DNA of 64,000 nucleotides, taken from NCBI GenBank assembly GCA_949296915.1, contig CASFPX010000001.1, positions 124,001 through 188,000 on the forward strand. Direction: 5' to 3'. The DNA is from Onthovicinus sp900555545 (GTDB taxonomy: Bacteria; Bacillota; Clostridia; Oscillospirales; Acutalibacteraceae). Made by a program: the position numbers and the translations under genes. Below the pieces are notes generated by a model. That model was not told the origin of the DNA and made no database searches. It saw nothing but the letters and a program-made list of their open reading frames with translations. Below are positions 14,828 to 22,885 of this stretch, one piece after another (within the stretch, counting starts at the first letter, position 1; each line of letters starts with the position of its first letter).

Positions 14828-16315
14828 TCACGCCTCGCGGATCACATTGACACCGTTCTCATATCCCAGCGCGTTGGCGGTCTGAATGTGATATCCGCCG
14901 TGGCGGCTGAAGCGCACGCCGATCGTATAGCCGTCCAGCGCGTGCGGCACCTCCGCCGTGAGCGTCTGCTGCCCATAGGTGCAGAGCGTCTTGACGTCCA
15001 GCCCGGCGAGCGGATAGCTCTCCTCACTCCCGTCGGAATCGATCAGTACCAGCTCCGCGCCCGAAATATTCAGCGGCGCGCCAAAGCCGTAATTTGTCAC
15101 CATCAGACTGACGGTGGAGGATTCCCCGCTCCGGGCGGAGAGATCGGAGAGCACCAGATGGTAGCCGAGAAAATCGGCGATGTAGTCGTAGATGCTATGC
15201 TGAATCGAGTTCCCGTCCGCATCCATAAAATAGGCATCATAGTACGGAACGCCGAGCGCTTTGGCATCATCGAGGGAGAGCATTTCACTTTGATAACGCC
15301 GGATGTTGTAATAGGACTCCGGCTGTTTCCCGCCCTTGATGAACTCGCGGTAGTTGTGCTCGAGCGAGAGGGTGGTCAAGTGGTGTTCATAGAGCTGCTG
15401 GATCAGCTTTTGGCCGTCCACATACTCATCCGGCTCCTGCGTGCCGCCGGCCCAGGGCATTTCGCCATCGTTCAGGCGGTATTTATTGGTTTGCTCAAAC
15501 ACCCGGTACTCCTCGGAGTCGTTATTGCCGCCGGCTGTGTTCCACGGGTGCGGGCGGCCGACGAGAAAGTCGTTGTGATAGCCGACACGGGCGGCGTATA
15601 TTTCATCCGCCTCCTGTGTCACGACCATATAGCGTCCCTGAATATACGTATTTTCCGGCACCATGGCACAAACGGCGTTGACGATCTTGCCGCGGTTGTA
15701 GTTGACGTTGGAGGAACCGAACTCGCCCCACGCGCCGATCATGCCGATCTGGAAGACCGTCACCGTATCATACCACAGGTCGATATTCTGGTCAATCCAC
15801 TCCCCGAGCTGCTCAATGTGTCGGAGCATCTGCTTCTGCTTGGGGGCAAATTCGGAGTTCTGGTCGGATTCATAGGCAAAGCGCAGTACCATGGACATGC
15901 CCTTGGAGCGGATGTACTCAAAGTAAGCCTTCATCTGGTCGAGCGCGTGCTGATCCAGATCCTTGTCATAATACTCTTTTAAGTAGATATACACCTGAAT
16001 CTCGCGGACATTCTCCTCGCTGTAAAAGGCCAGTATATCGTTCAGATAATCATAGCCGTCGATTCCATCGCCCGGCCATGCCTCTCCGCTGCCGAGCGTG
16101 TAGTACGTCTCCAATCGGAAGCCGCGGTCAATATTGCCCCGCAGCTGGGCGGTCTGATCGCCGGTCAGGACGGGAATGGAGTTATCCGGCTGTGCGGCAA
16201 GTGTGTCCGACGGGACTTTGATGCTTGCTGAAACAATTTCCTCCCCCGTGCAGGCGGTAAAGAGCAGCGCAAAGCTGGTCAGAGCGGCAAGTGCCGCGGC
16301 TATTTTTCCTCTCAT
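14828..16315 (-). CDS. Lipoprotein with DUF4874/DUF4832-like domains
   Basis: A 495-residue predicted lipoprotein: signal sequence with lipobox LLFTAC at about residues 15-20. The body has a TIM-barrel-like N-terminal half (NIDRGFRLETYYTLGSG, VYIYLKEYYD, LRFAYESDQ, QIGMIGAWGEFGSS) resembling DUF4874, and a beta-rich C-terminal half (LSDLSARSG..VSLMVTNYGFGAPL) resembling DUF4832. These domains occur together in secreted proteins of polysaccharide loci; the activity is undetermined. The barrel fold and the acidic GAWGEFG strand suggest a glycoside-hydrolase relative. The ATG at 16315 has GGAGAGG 6 nt upstream. It probably forms an operon with the acetylesterase downstream. Confidence 0.82.
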   Translation of the reverse strand: MRGKIAAALAALTSFALLFTACTGEEIVSASIKVPSDTLAAQPDNSIPVLTGDQTAQLRGNIDRGFRLETYYTLGSGEAWPGDGIDGYDYLNDILAFYSEENVREIQVYIYLKEYYDKDLDQHALDQMKAYFEYIRSKGMSMVLRFAYESDQNSEFAPKQKQMLRHIEQLGEWIDQNIDLWYDTVTVFQIGMIGAWGEFGSSNVNYNRGKIVNAVCAMVPENTYIQGRYMVVTQEADEIYAARVGYHNDFLVGRPHPWNTAGGNNDSEEYRVFEQTNKYRLNDGEMPWAGGTQEPDEYVDGQKLIQQLYEHHLTTLSLEHNYREFIKGGKQPESYYNIRRYQSEMLSLDDAKALGVPYYDAYFMDADGNSIQHSIYDYIADFLGYHLVLSDLSARSGESSTVSLMVTNYGFGAPLNISGAELVLIDSDGSEESYPLAGLDVKTLCTYGQQTLTAEVPHALDGYTIGVRFSRHGGYHIQTANALGYENGVNVIREA

Positions 16316-16353
16316 AAAAACCTCTCCAAAAAGCATTTTAGGGTGTATTATTT

Positions 16354-16383
16354 ATTGTAAACGCGCTCGGAGTCCGCCGTCAA
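16354..16383 (-). promoter_or_regulatory. Promoter of lipoprotein-esterase operon
   Basis: Minus strand TTGACG (16378-16383), 18-nt spacer, TACAAT (16354-16359), about 40 nt before the ATG at 16315. Confidence 0.6.
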
Positions 16384-16569
16384 TTGGCCGTATTACCGAA
16401 GATTCGCGCTGCTTTTTGTCAAAAATAATATCGTGCCCAAATGGGCGGGAACCATAAAACCGTTGACAGCTAAAACGGCAAATTTTGTTGTGGTTATTCT
16501 TGCTTTTTTCCTTTAGTGTGATAGTATGTAATCGAATAAACTGATAAATCAACATTGGGAGAAATCCGT

Positions 16570-17034
16570 ATGAAGATTGAAAAATGCATCAAAAGCGCTT
16601 TTGTTGTAATTGGCAAAGCGGGCTCCACCTTGGATGGTCCAGGCTTTATCCAAAAATTATGGTCGGAGGCAAACGCCCATTTTAGCGAAGTTCAGCCGCT
16701 GGCGAAAAAAGATGAAAAAGGCAATCTGATCGGGATATGGGGCGCAATGTCCGATTGTTCCCACTTATACAAACCGTGGGAAAACAACTTTAGCAAAGGG
16801 CTGTACCTTGCCGGCGTTGAGTGTAAGGATGAGGCCGAAGCGCCCGAGGGATGGACAAAATGGACCATTCCGGGTTATGAATATATTTGTGCCGAGGTGG
16901 AAAGTGAAAATACATTTTCGGAGGTCCTAAACTATATGAGGGTACATCATATCCCATTAGTTGGGGCCGTACACGATTTTTCCTGCCCTGCAAATGGGAA
17001 GAATTATATGTTTTTCCCGATTCGGATTATTTAA
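16570..17034 (+). CDS. Effector-binding (GyrI-like) domain protein
   Basis: A 154-residue stand-alone effector-binding domain of the GyrI/AraC-C-terminal superfamily: SAFVVIGKAGSTLDGPGFIQKLW, GIWGAMSDCS, YLAGVECKDEAEAPEGWTKWTIPGYEYICAEV and the C-terminal YMFFPIRI strand are typical. Related domains bind drugs or small hydrophobic ligands; stand-alone members can be ligand sequestering or hydrolytic. The ATG at 16570 has GGGAG 8 nt upstream. No HTH is present and no partner gene is adjacent, so the ligand is unknown. Confidence 0.85.
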   Translation: MKIEKCIKSAFVVIGKAGSTLDGPGFIQKLWSEANAHFSEVQPLAKKDEKGNLIGIWGAMSDCSHLYKPWENNFSKGLYLAGVECKDEAEAPEGWTKWTIPGYEYICAEVESENTFSEVLNYMRVHHIPLVGAVHDFSCPANGKNYMFFPIRII

Positions 17035-17667
17035 CTAATTCAAATTTTTTTTTAACCCTCCATATAAAATTCCGATTTGAGCACATGTTGCCCAAAGTCT
17101 GTGCACACTTTCGTAGGGAACGCCGCCGCGTCGTTGTGGACTGCATATCGTTTGGAATACCATTCCGATGGAACGTCATTCCGCGCTTATTCCGTCGCTC
17201 CTCCTTGCCGCAAAAAGTCCCGCTTGCTGCGTCTGTTCGCTTGCGAGCGCGCTCACGACGCCTCCGCAGCGCGATCAACTTTTTCGGAGGTAAAGGGCGG
17301 AAGTCTGTACAATCCCCGTAGGGAACGCCGCCCCCGGCGTTCCGAAAAGGGAGCCAGCGGAAGAAAAAGGCTCCGGCTGTCAACTGAACCTCCGGCAACA
17401 CATTCGCTTGCCGGTTCCCCTTGTGTAAGAGGGGAATTTTGATTTGGGTGAATTTTCAATTTCATCTTTTTCAGGGCCATCCCGTGAATCGTCGGTCTGT
17501 ACAGCGTTCCCTACGGGGATAGTGCGAAAATCCAAATTCAAATGTAACAGATGATAAGGGCGTACGCACGCCTTACAACAGGATTCTTTGAACCTAGGCA
17601 GAGCGAGGCTGACAATCTCTCAACCGGCTTCACCGGCAGCTCCTTTTCAAAAAAAGTACATGCTGCG
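17035..17667. repeat. Repeat-rich intergenic region without genes
   Basis: About 630 bp with no convincing gene. CGTAGGGAACGC occurs at 17112-17123, again at 17317-17328, and inverted at 17504-17515 (the longer unit at 17313-17328 matches 16/16 in inverse at 17504-17519). TGTACAATCCCCGTAGGG (17306-17323) recurs with one change at 29744-29761. CCTTGTGTAA elements (about 17419) also recur in the 29.8-kb repeat region. It looks like decayed copies of a small interspersed repeat family typical of Clostridia. Confidence 0.7.
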
Positions 17668-17704
17668 AAAAAACCGGCCTATGATCTTAGTCACAGGCCG
17701 GTTT
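17668..17704 (-). terminator. Terminator of nrdDG
   Basis: Perfect 10-bp stem AAACCGGCCT/AGGCCGGTTT (17671-17680, 17695-17704) followed on the minus strand by TTTTCG, 45 nt after the nrdG stop. Confidence 0.82.
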
Positions 17705-17748
17705 CACTGTTTTGCGGCCACCTGGCAAAGGCGTGGCCGCCTTGATCG

Positions 17749-18276
17749 TTATTTAATCTTATCCCACAACACAGTCTGCCCGGATCGCAGCGTGGCGGGC
17801 AGGTCGATCAGCCGCTGATTGGCCGAACCGCGGAAGCGCAGGGAGATATCCTTGAGCGATTCCACGAACGCGCCGTCAACAAGCACATCGATCAGGCCAA
17901 GCAATGGGGCCGTTGCCTCGCAATGCTTGGTGCCGCCGGGGGTGAGGTCAGCCTCCAGCGTACAGCCGGTATAGCACCAGATATCCTTGCCGGGATACTC
18001 CGCCCGCACACGCTTTAAAAACGGCAGCAGCGTGCGCTGGTTTTCCGGCTCAAAGGGCTCGCCGCCCAGTACGGTCAGGCCGTTGATAAAATCTGGGGAC
18101 AACGCCGCCAGAATTTCCGTCTCGGTTTCGGCGGTAAACGGCTTCCCGTAGGCAAAGTCCCACGTCTCTGGGTTAAAGCAGTTTTTACAGTGCCGGGTAC
18201 ATCCGGAGACGAACAGCGATACGCGCACGCCGATCCCGTTGGCGATATCCCTCTTTTTGATTTCCCCATAATGCAT
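17749..18276 (-). CDS. nrdG: Anaerobic ribonucleotide reductase activase
   Basis: A 175-residue radical-SAM enzyme that installs the glycyl radical on NrdD. The cluster motif GCTRHCKNC gives Cys26, Cys30 and Cys33 (CxxxCxxC); GLTVLGGEPFEPENQ is the SAM-binding GGE motif. The ATG at 18276 has AGGGGA 6 nt upstream; the longer frame from 18363 would overlap nrdD. It follows nrdD by 11 nt in an nrdDG operon, closed by the terminator at 17668-17704. Confidence 0.97.
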   Translation of the reverse strand: MHYGEIKKRDIANGIGVRVSLFVSGCTRHCKNCFNPETWDFAYGKPFTAETETEILAALSPDFINGLTVLGGEPFEPENQRTLLPFLKRVRAEYPGKDIWCYTGCTLEADLTPGGTKHCEATAPLLGLIDVLVDGAFVESLKDISLRFRGSANQRLIDLPATLRSGQTVLWDKIK

Positions 18277-18287
18277 GGCAATTCCCC

Positions 18288-20447
18288 TTACAGATGGAGC
18301 ACGCGGTCCTTGATCTCCGCCGTACGCCCCTGATTCCAGAACTGGGTTCCGATGTAGCCGCACGTCCGGCGGGCGACGTTCATCTTATCCTGATCGCGGT
18401 TGCCGCAGTTCGGGCACTCCCAGACGAGTTTACCGTCATCTTCGACGATCTGGATCTCGCCGTCAAACCCGCACACCTGGCAGTAGTCGCTCTTGGTGTT
18501 CAGCTCGGCATACATGATGTTATCGTAGATATAGCGGATAATCTGGAGAACAGCCTCCAAATTCTGCTGCATGTTCGGAACTTCCACGTAGCTGATCGCA
18601 CCACCGGTGGACAGTGCCTGGAACTGCGCCTCAAACCGCAGCTTCTCGAACGCATCGATCGGCTCCGTCACGTGGACGTGGTAGCTGTTCGTGATATAGG
18701 GCTTATCGGTAACGCCCTTGATGATGCCAAAGCGCTTTTGCAGGCATTTGGCAAATTTGTACGTTGTACTCTCGAGCGGCGTGCCGTAGATGCCGAATCC
18801 GATATCCGTCTCCGCCTTCCAGCGCTCGCACGCGGCGTTCATGTATTTCATAACCGAGAGGGCGAACGGCGTGGCACTCGGATCGGTGTGGGATTTGCCC
18901 GTCATGTAGCGGACGCACTCGCACAGGCCGGCATAGCCGAGGGAGATCGAGGAGTACCCGCCATAGAGCAGCTTGTCGATCGGCTCGCCCTTTTTCAATC
19001 GCGCGATCGCGCCGTACTGCCACAGGATGGGCGCCGCGTCGGAGAGCGTGCCCTTGAGCCGGTTGTGGCGGCACATCAGCGCCCGGTAGCACAGGTCGAG
19101 CCGCTCGTCAAAAATCTTCCAGAACTTGTCCATATCGCCGCCGGAGCTCAGCGCCACATCCACCAGATTGAGCGTGACAACGCCCTGATTGAAGCGGCCG
19201 TAGAATTTATAATTGCCGTTTTCATCCTTCCACGGGCTGAGCGCGCTGCGGCACCCCATCACCGGGAAGCAGTTGCCCTCCTTGAGCTCCTTCATCTTCT
19301 TTTCGGAGATATAGTCGGGTACCAGCCGCTTGGCCGTACACTTGGCGGCCAGCTCTGTCAGGTAATAATATTCGGAGCCGGGGGTGATGTTGTCCTCCTG
19401 CAAAACATAGATCAGCTTCGGGAATGCAGGCGTGACCCACACGCCTTTCTCATTTTTGACGCCCTCATAGCGCTGGAGGAGCGTCTCCTCAATGATCATG
19501 GCCAGGTCTTTTTTCTCCTGTTCATTCTTCGCCTCGTTGAGGTACATGAACACGGTGATGAACGGAGCCTGTCCGTTTGTCGTCATCAGGGTGACCACCT
19601 GATACTGGATGGTCTGCACGCCGCGGTTGACCTCCTTGCGCAGGCGGCGTTCCACAATGGCGGAGATTTTATCCTCCGACAGATCCCCGCCGAGCTCTTC
19701 CGCCTCCTGGATGACCTCCTTACGGATCTTTTCGCGGGAGACCTGCACAAACGGCGCCAGATGGGCCAGGCTGATGCTCTGACCGCCGTACTGGTTGCTG
19801 GCCACCTGTGCCACGATCTGCGTGGCGATATTGCACGCGGTGGAGAAGCTGTGCGGCTTTTCGATCAGCGTGCCGGTGATCACGGTGCCGTTCTGGAGCA
19901 TATCCTCCAGATTGACCAGATCGCAGTTGTGCATGTGCTGGGCAAAATAGTCCATGTCGTGGAAGTGGATCAGCCCCTGCTCGTGCGCCTCCACAATCTC
20001 CTGCGGCAGCAGGATGCGGCGTGTGATATCCTTGGACACCTCGCCCGCCATATAGTCGCGCTGTACGCTGTTGACGGTGGGGTTTTTATTGGCGTTTTCC
20101 TGCTTGGCCTCCTCGTTATTGCACTCAATCAGGCTGAGGATCTGGTTGTCCGTCGTGTTGGCGCGGCGCGCCAGGGAGCGGGTGTAGCGGTAGCGGATGT
20201 AGCGCTTGGCCACCTCGAACGCGCCCTGCTCCATGATCCCGTTCTCCACCAGGTCCTGGATTTCCTCCACGGACGGCGCGCGCCCCATGGCCTGGCAGTG
20301 CGCCTCCACCTCGGAGGCGATGGACACGATCTGCTCCTGGCTCAGCTCCCGGCTGTGCGGATCGGCGTTGTTGGCCTTGGTAATGGCCACGATAATCTTG
20401 GTGATGTCGAACACGGCTTCCGAACCGTTACGTTTGATAATTTTCAT
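18288..20447 (-). CDS. nrdD: Anaerobic ribonucleoside-triphosphate reductase
   Basis: A 719-residue class III reductase that makes dNTPs without oxygen using a glycyl radical. Residues about 1-95 form an ATP-cone allosteric domain (MKIIKRNGSEAVFDITKI). The large catalytic barrel follows, and the C-terminus has the Zn site CQVCGFDG...CPNCGN and the radical loop RRTCGYIGTQFWNQGR. The ATG at 20447 is the classical MKIIKR start and has AGGGAAAG upstream; the longer frame from 20558 would cross the promoter. It is transcribed divergently from a Crp/Fnr regulator, with a palindromic site at about -41.5, suggesting oxygen- or redox-dependent activation. Confidence 0.98.
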   Translation of the reverse strand: MKIIKRNGSEAVFDITKIIVAITKANNADPHSRELSQEQIVSIASEVEAHCQAMGRAPSVEEIQDLVENGIMEQGAFEVAKRYIRYRYTRSLARRANTTDNQILSLIECNNEEAKQENANKNPTVNSVQRDYMAGEVSKDITRRILLPQEIVEAHEQGLIHFHDMDYFAQHMHNCDLVNLEDMLQNGTVITGTLIEKPHSFSTACNIATQIVAQVASNQYGGQSISLAHLAPFVQVSREKIRKEVIQEAEELGGDLSEDKISAIVERRLRKEVNRGVQTIQYQVVTLMTTNGQAPFITVFMYLNEAKNEQEKKDLAMIIEETLLQRYEGVKNEKGVWVTPAFPKLIYVLQEDNITPGSEYYYLTELAAKCTAKRLVPDYISEKKMKELKEGNCFPVMGCRSALSPWKDENGNYKFYGRFNQGVVTLNLVDVALSSGGDMDKFWKIFDERLDLCYRALMCRHNRLKGTLSDAAPILWQYGAIARLKKGEPIDKLLYGGYSSISLGYAGLCECVRYMTGKSHTDPSATPFALSVMKYMNAACERWKAETDIGFGIYGTPLESTTYKFAKCLQKRFGIIKGVTDKPYITNSYHVHVTEPIDAFEKLRFEAQFQALSTGGAISYVEVPNMQQNLEAVLQIIRYIYDNIMYAELNTKSDYCQVCGFDGEIQIVEDDGKLVWECPNCGNRDQDKMNVARRTCGYIGTQFWNQGRTAEIKDRVLHL

Positions 20448-20487
20448 GGGCCAGCTTTCCCTTCTCAATAACTTAAAAACAGTTGAA

Positions 20488-20496
20488 ATTATATCA
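20488..20496 (-). promoter_or_regulatory. Extended -10 promoter of nrdDG
   Basis: Minus strand TGATATAAT, an extended -10 (TGnTATAAT), without a good -35 at 17 nt, as expected for an activator-dependent promoter. The predicted start is near 20481. Confidence 0.65.
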
Positions 20497-20514
20497 TATT
20501 CTGATTGCAAGAGG

Positions 20515-20530
20515 TGTTGCACTCGCAACA
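20515..20530. promoter_or_regulatory. Crp/Fnr-type palindrome between nrdD and its regulator
   Basis: Perfect inverted repeat TGTTGC-ACTC-GCAACA. Its centre (20522.5) lies 41.5 bp upstream of the predicted nrdD start, the class II activator position for Crp/Fnr proteins. It also overlaps the -35 of the divergent regulator promoter, a position suited to autorepression. The 6-4-6 layout resembles the TTGATnnnnATCAA Fnr site but with different bases. Confidence 0.7.
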
Positions 20531-20545
20531 GCCATACGGTATAAT
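20517..20545 (+). promoter_or_regulatory. Promoter of the Crp/Fnr regulator gene
   Basis: TTGCAC (20517-20522), 17-nt spacer, perfect TATAAT (20540-20545). The -35 lies inside the palindrome at 20515-20530. Confidence 0.75.
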
Positions 20546-20633
20546 AAGAGCATATCATGTGGGTACCCGATGAAAAAGCACTATATATTTGGGCTTTTAT
20601 CCATCAGAGAGACTCGTAGAGGGGGGTAAAAAA

Positions 20634-21284
20634 TTGGAGGAGCTGACGATTTTCACCGGGATCTCCCCGGAGAGCCAGGCGGCGATGCATCTCTGCTTCC
20701 GCTCACGCGAGGCGGCCTTTGACACAGGGGAGATCATCACCACCTATACAAGCCGGCCGCAAAAACTGGGGGTGCTCATGCGCGGCCACGCCCGCCTGTA
20801 TTACTGCGATGCGGACGGGAACCAGAGCGTGATGGAGGAACTGTTTTGCAACAGCGTTTTCGGCGAGATCTTCCTGCTGCCGGGCGACATGCAGGAGTAC
20901 TACGTGTGCGCCTGCGAGCCGTGCCACGTGCTGTTCATCGACTATGAACACATTGTCAAGCGGTGCCCCAAGGCGTGTGCCCATCACAGCCAGCTGGTCA
21001 GTAACCTGTTCCAGCTCACCGCACGCAAGGCGCAGCACCAGGCCAACCGGATCAACATTCTCACTCAGCCCACCGTACGGCTCAAGCTCCTGACGTATTT
21101 CAGCCAGCTGGGGGAGACGGGTGCCGATCATACGGTAACGGTACCGGTTTCGTATACCGCACTGGCGGAGTACCTGTGCCTGGACCGCAGCGCCATGATG
21201 CGGGAGCTGAAAAAAATGGCTGACGCGGGCCTCATCCGGCGTGATGGGCGCAAGATCCAACTTGTCCTTAATCGACGGGAATGA
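20634..21284 (+). CDS. Crp/Fnr family transcriptional regulator
   Basis: A 216-residue regulator: an N-terminal cyclic-nucleotide-binding-like beta barrel (about 15-120), a dimerisation helix and a C-terminal winged helix (YTALAEYLCLDRSAMMRELKKM is the HTH). The chosen start is TTG at 20634, 7 nt after GAGGGGGG; the upstream TTG at 20589 lacks a site. The protein is cysteine-rich, with CACEPC in the barrel, RCPKAC just after it and others. Binding of a metal, Fe-S cluster or redox sensing by thiols is possible but not shown by a known Fnr pattern. It is divergent from nrdDG and probably controls it. Confidence 0.9.
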   Translation: MEELTIFTGISPESQAAMHLCFRSREAAFDTGEIITTYTSRPQKLGVLMRGHARLYYCDADGNQSVMEELFCNSVFGEIFLLPGDMQEYYVCACEPCHVLFIDYEHIVKRCPKACAHHSQLVSNLFQLTARKAQHQANRINILTQPTVRLKLLTYFSQLGETGADHTVTVPVSYTALAEYLCLDRSAMMRELKKMADAGLIRRDGRKIQLVLNRRE

Positions 21285-21343
21285 TATAAAACGGGACAGT
21301 TTATCAAAGCGGCATATGGGCCTCGCATCTGAGCGGCGGGAAC

Positions 21344-21372
21344 TTGATGGCTGGAACGGGCTTTGATATAAT
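21344..21372 (+). promoter_or_regulatory. Promoter of the PAP2 gene
   Basis: TTGATG (21344-21349), 17-nt spacer, perfect TATAAT (21367-21372), 23 nt before the ATG. Confidence 0.75.
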
Positions 21373-21395
21373 AATTTAAAAAGGAGGAAAAGAAA

Positions 21396-22487
21396 ATGAA
21401 CACAAAATCTACTCTGCGTACGGAGCTCCTGCTGTATCTGTTCTATTTTGCCCTGTTCGGTGGCCTCTTGGCGTACGCTACATTTTATGATCTTCAGGTG
21501 AGTGAGCGGCTGTTTAATCCGCAAAACAACTTTGGCGTTTTCTTTGAATATTTTGCTGAGGTCCCGCGCTACGTCCTGCGCGGGTGTGCCTTTACTGTGC
21601 TGTTGTTCACACGCCACAGCCTGAACGAGTGCCTGGAGATCATCGGGAGGATTTTTCCATTCATCCGGCCTTTTTCCCGGGAAAAGGCGGAGACAAAGCT
21701 CTTTCGGATCTGTGATCAGGCGTTCAATTGGATTGAGATCATCGGCTTTGGTGTGCTCGCCTTTTTCGGTTGGAAGATGGAGACGGACAGCCTGGTCAAG
21801 TATATCATCGTATGGGCTACCGGACGGCCGGAGGGCGAGGTGAGCGGATCCGCGCTGTGCATTGCCTGCTCCATCGTCTTAGCCCTGATTTTGACAGGGC
21901 TGGGGTTTTTTATCGCCTCCCGCGCCAGGCGTGAGACACTTAACAAGCTGGAGCCCCTGGCTCTGCTGGGGCTGTTTCTCTATGTGCTGTACCCCCTGCT
22001 GAATGACATCAAGGCGTATATCTCCCGGGTTCGCTTTCGCGAAATGGTCGGGTATTCCAACGGCTTTTTGACAGCCGAGGGCCTTTCGAACGGTACGGAT
22101 CCGGGCGTGGTGCGCGATATGATTGGGACAACGGATTTCGGCGCCTTTACCCGCTGGTATGAGCGCGGTGATGCAATGGGGATCTACAGTCATGCCGATT
22201 CCTTTCCCTCTGGGCACACCGGATCGGCGGTGTTTATCCTGCTGAGCTATTATCTGTGCCGGGCGTTTGACAGTCTAAAAAAGTTCGCCGTACCGTGCTT
22301 TTTGGGTTCCACCCTGTATATCGGGCTGATGGCTGTTGCCCGGATCATGCGCGGCGCACACTACCTCTCCGATGTATCAATGGCGGCGCTGCTGTGCGGG
22401 GCGTTTCTGTTGACCGGCGGCCTGCTGATGCGCTTTTTGACATACAGGCGCGTTTTCCCTACGCGTGATCTGGGCGGAGGAGATTAA
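21396..22487 (+). CDS. PAP2-family membrane phosphatase
   Basis: A 363-residue integral membrane protein with about six helices and a C-terminal PAP2 site: PSGHTGSAV (motif 2) and RIMRGAHYLSDV (motif 3, catalytic histidine). Motif 1 (KxxxxxxRP) is less clear, perhaps near YLRFREM or RFREMVGYSNG. PAP2 enzymes dephosphorylate phosphatidic acid, phosphatidylglycerophosphate or undecaprenyl pyrophosphate. The N-terminal half (about 1-190) is longer than in the smallest family members and carries several further membrane segments. An AAGGAGG site precedes the ATG; it is monocistronic between its own promoter and terminator. Confidence 0.87.
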   Translation: MNTKSTLRTELLLYLFYFALFGGLLAYATFYDLQVSERLFNPQNNFGVFFEYFAEVPRYVLRGCAFTVLLFTRHSLNECLEIIGRIFPFIRPFSREKAETKLFRICDQAFNWIEIIGFGVLAFFGWKMETDSLVKYIIVWATGRPEGEVSGSALCIACSIVLALILTGLGFFIASRARRETLNKLEPLALLGLFLYVLYPLLNDIKAYISRVRFREMVGYSNGFLTAEGLSNGTDPGVVRDMIGTTDFGAFTRWYERGDAMGIYSHADSFPSGHTGSAVFILLSYYLCRAFDSLKKFAVPCFLGSTLYIGLMAVARIMRGAHYLSDVSMAALLCGAFLLTGGLLMRFLTYRRVFPTRDLGGGD

Positions 22488-22501
22488 AAATCATTTTTTC
22501 A

Positions 22502-22531
22502 CAGGGCGGCCTCGTTCCGCCCTGTTTTTTT
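22502..22531 (+). terminator. Terminator of the PAP2 gene
   Basis: Perfect 8-bp stem CAGGGCGG/CCGCCCTG (22502-22509, 22517-22524), 7-nt loop, seven T residues. Confidence 0.9.
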
Positions 22532-22612
22532 ACGCCCCGGTCCTGTGTCAAATCGGCCTGCCGCCCGTATGATGGATAGAGAAGCCAGAATAAACATACG
22601 GGAGGATTTTCC

Positions 22613-22885
22613 ATGAACCCGATTGCAGTTGATCAGATCTGCCTGGATGTGCTCGCTCCCGGGCAGAGTGCTTATATCGCGGGGGTGGAGGCGCGGGATG
22701 GCGTCCGCCGCCGCTTGCAGGAGCTTGGATTTACACCCGGGGCGCACATCACCTGTCTGATGCGCGCGCCCTCGGGCGACCCGACGGCCTACAGGATCCG
22801 TTCCGCCGTGATCGCCCTGCGGCGGGAGGACGCGGAAAAAGTCCGCCTCTCCCTGCGGAAGGAGGCGGATGGCCATGGCGGATGA
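22613..22885 (+). CDS. FeoA family protein (second system)
   Basis: A 90-residue FeoA domain protein: QSAYIAGVEARDGVRRRLQELGFTPGAHITCL matches the L-G-F-x-P-G motif, and AYRIRSAVIALRREDAEKV the C-terminal motif. ACGGGAGG precedes the ATG. Its last 17 nt overlap the start of the second feoB, indicating translational coupling. A weak promoter may lie at about 22548-22575 (TATGAT -10). The palindrome found at the first feo operon is not present here, so the two systems are probably regulated differently. Confidence 0.92.
   Translation: MNPIAVDQICLDVLAPGQSAYIAGVEARDGVRRRLQELGFTPGAHITCLMRAPSGDPTAYRIRSAVIALRREDAEKVRLSLRKEADGHGG

Noticed and set aside
17035..17560. Several open frames of 60-125 codons in the repeat region
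   Set aside because: They coincide with repeated, hairpin-forming sequence on both strands and show no ribosome sites or protein-like composition.
18294..20471. Very long open frame (725 codons) on the plus strand across nrdD
   Set aside because: It is the antisense shadow of a highly conserved GC-biased gene; its translation has no recognisable domain and it lacks a ribosome site.
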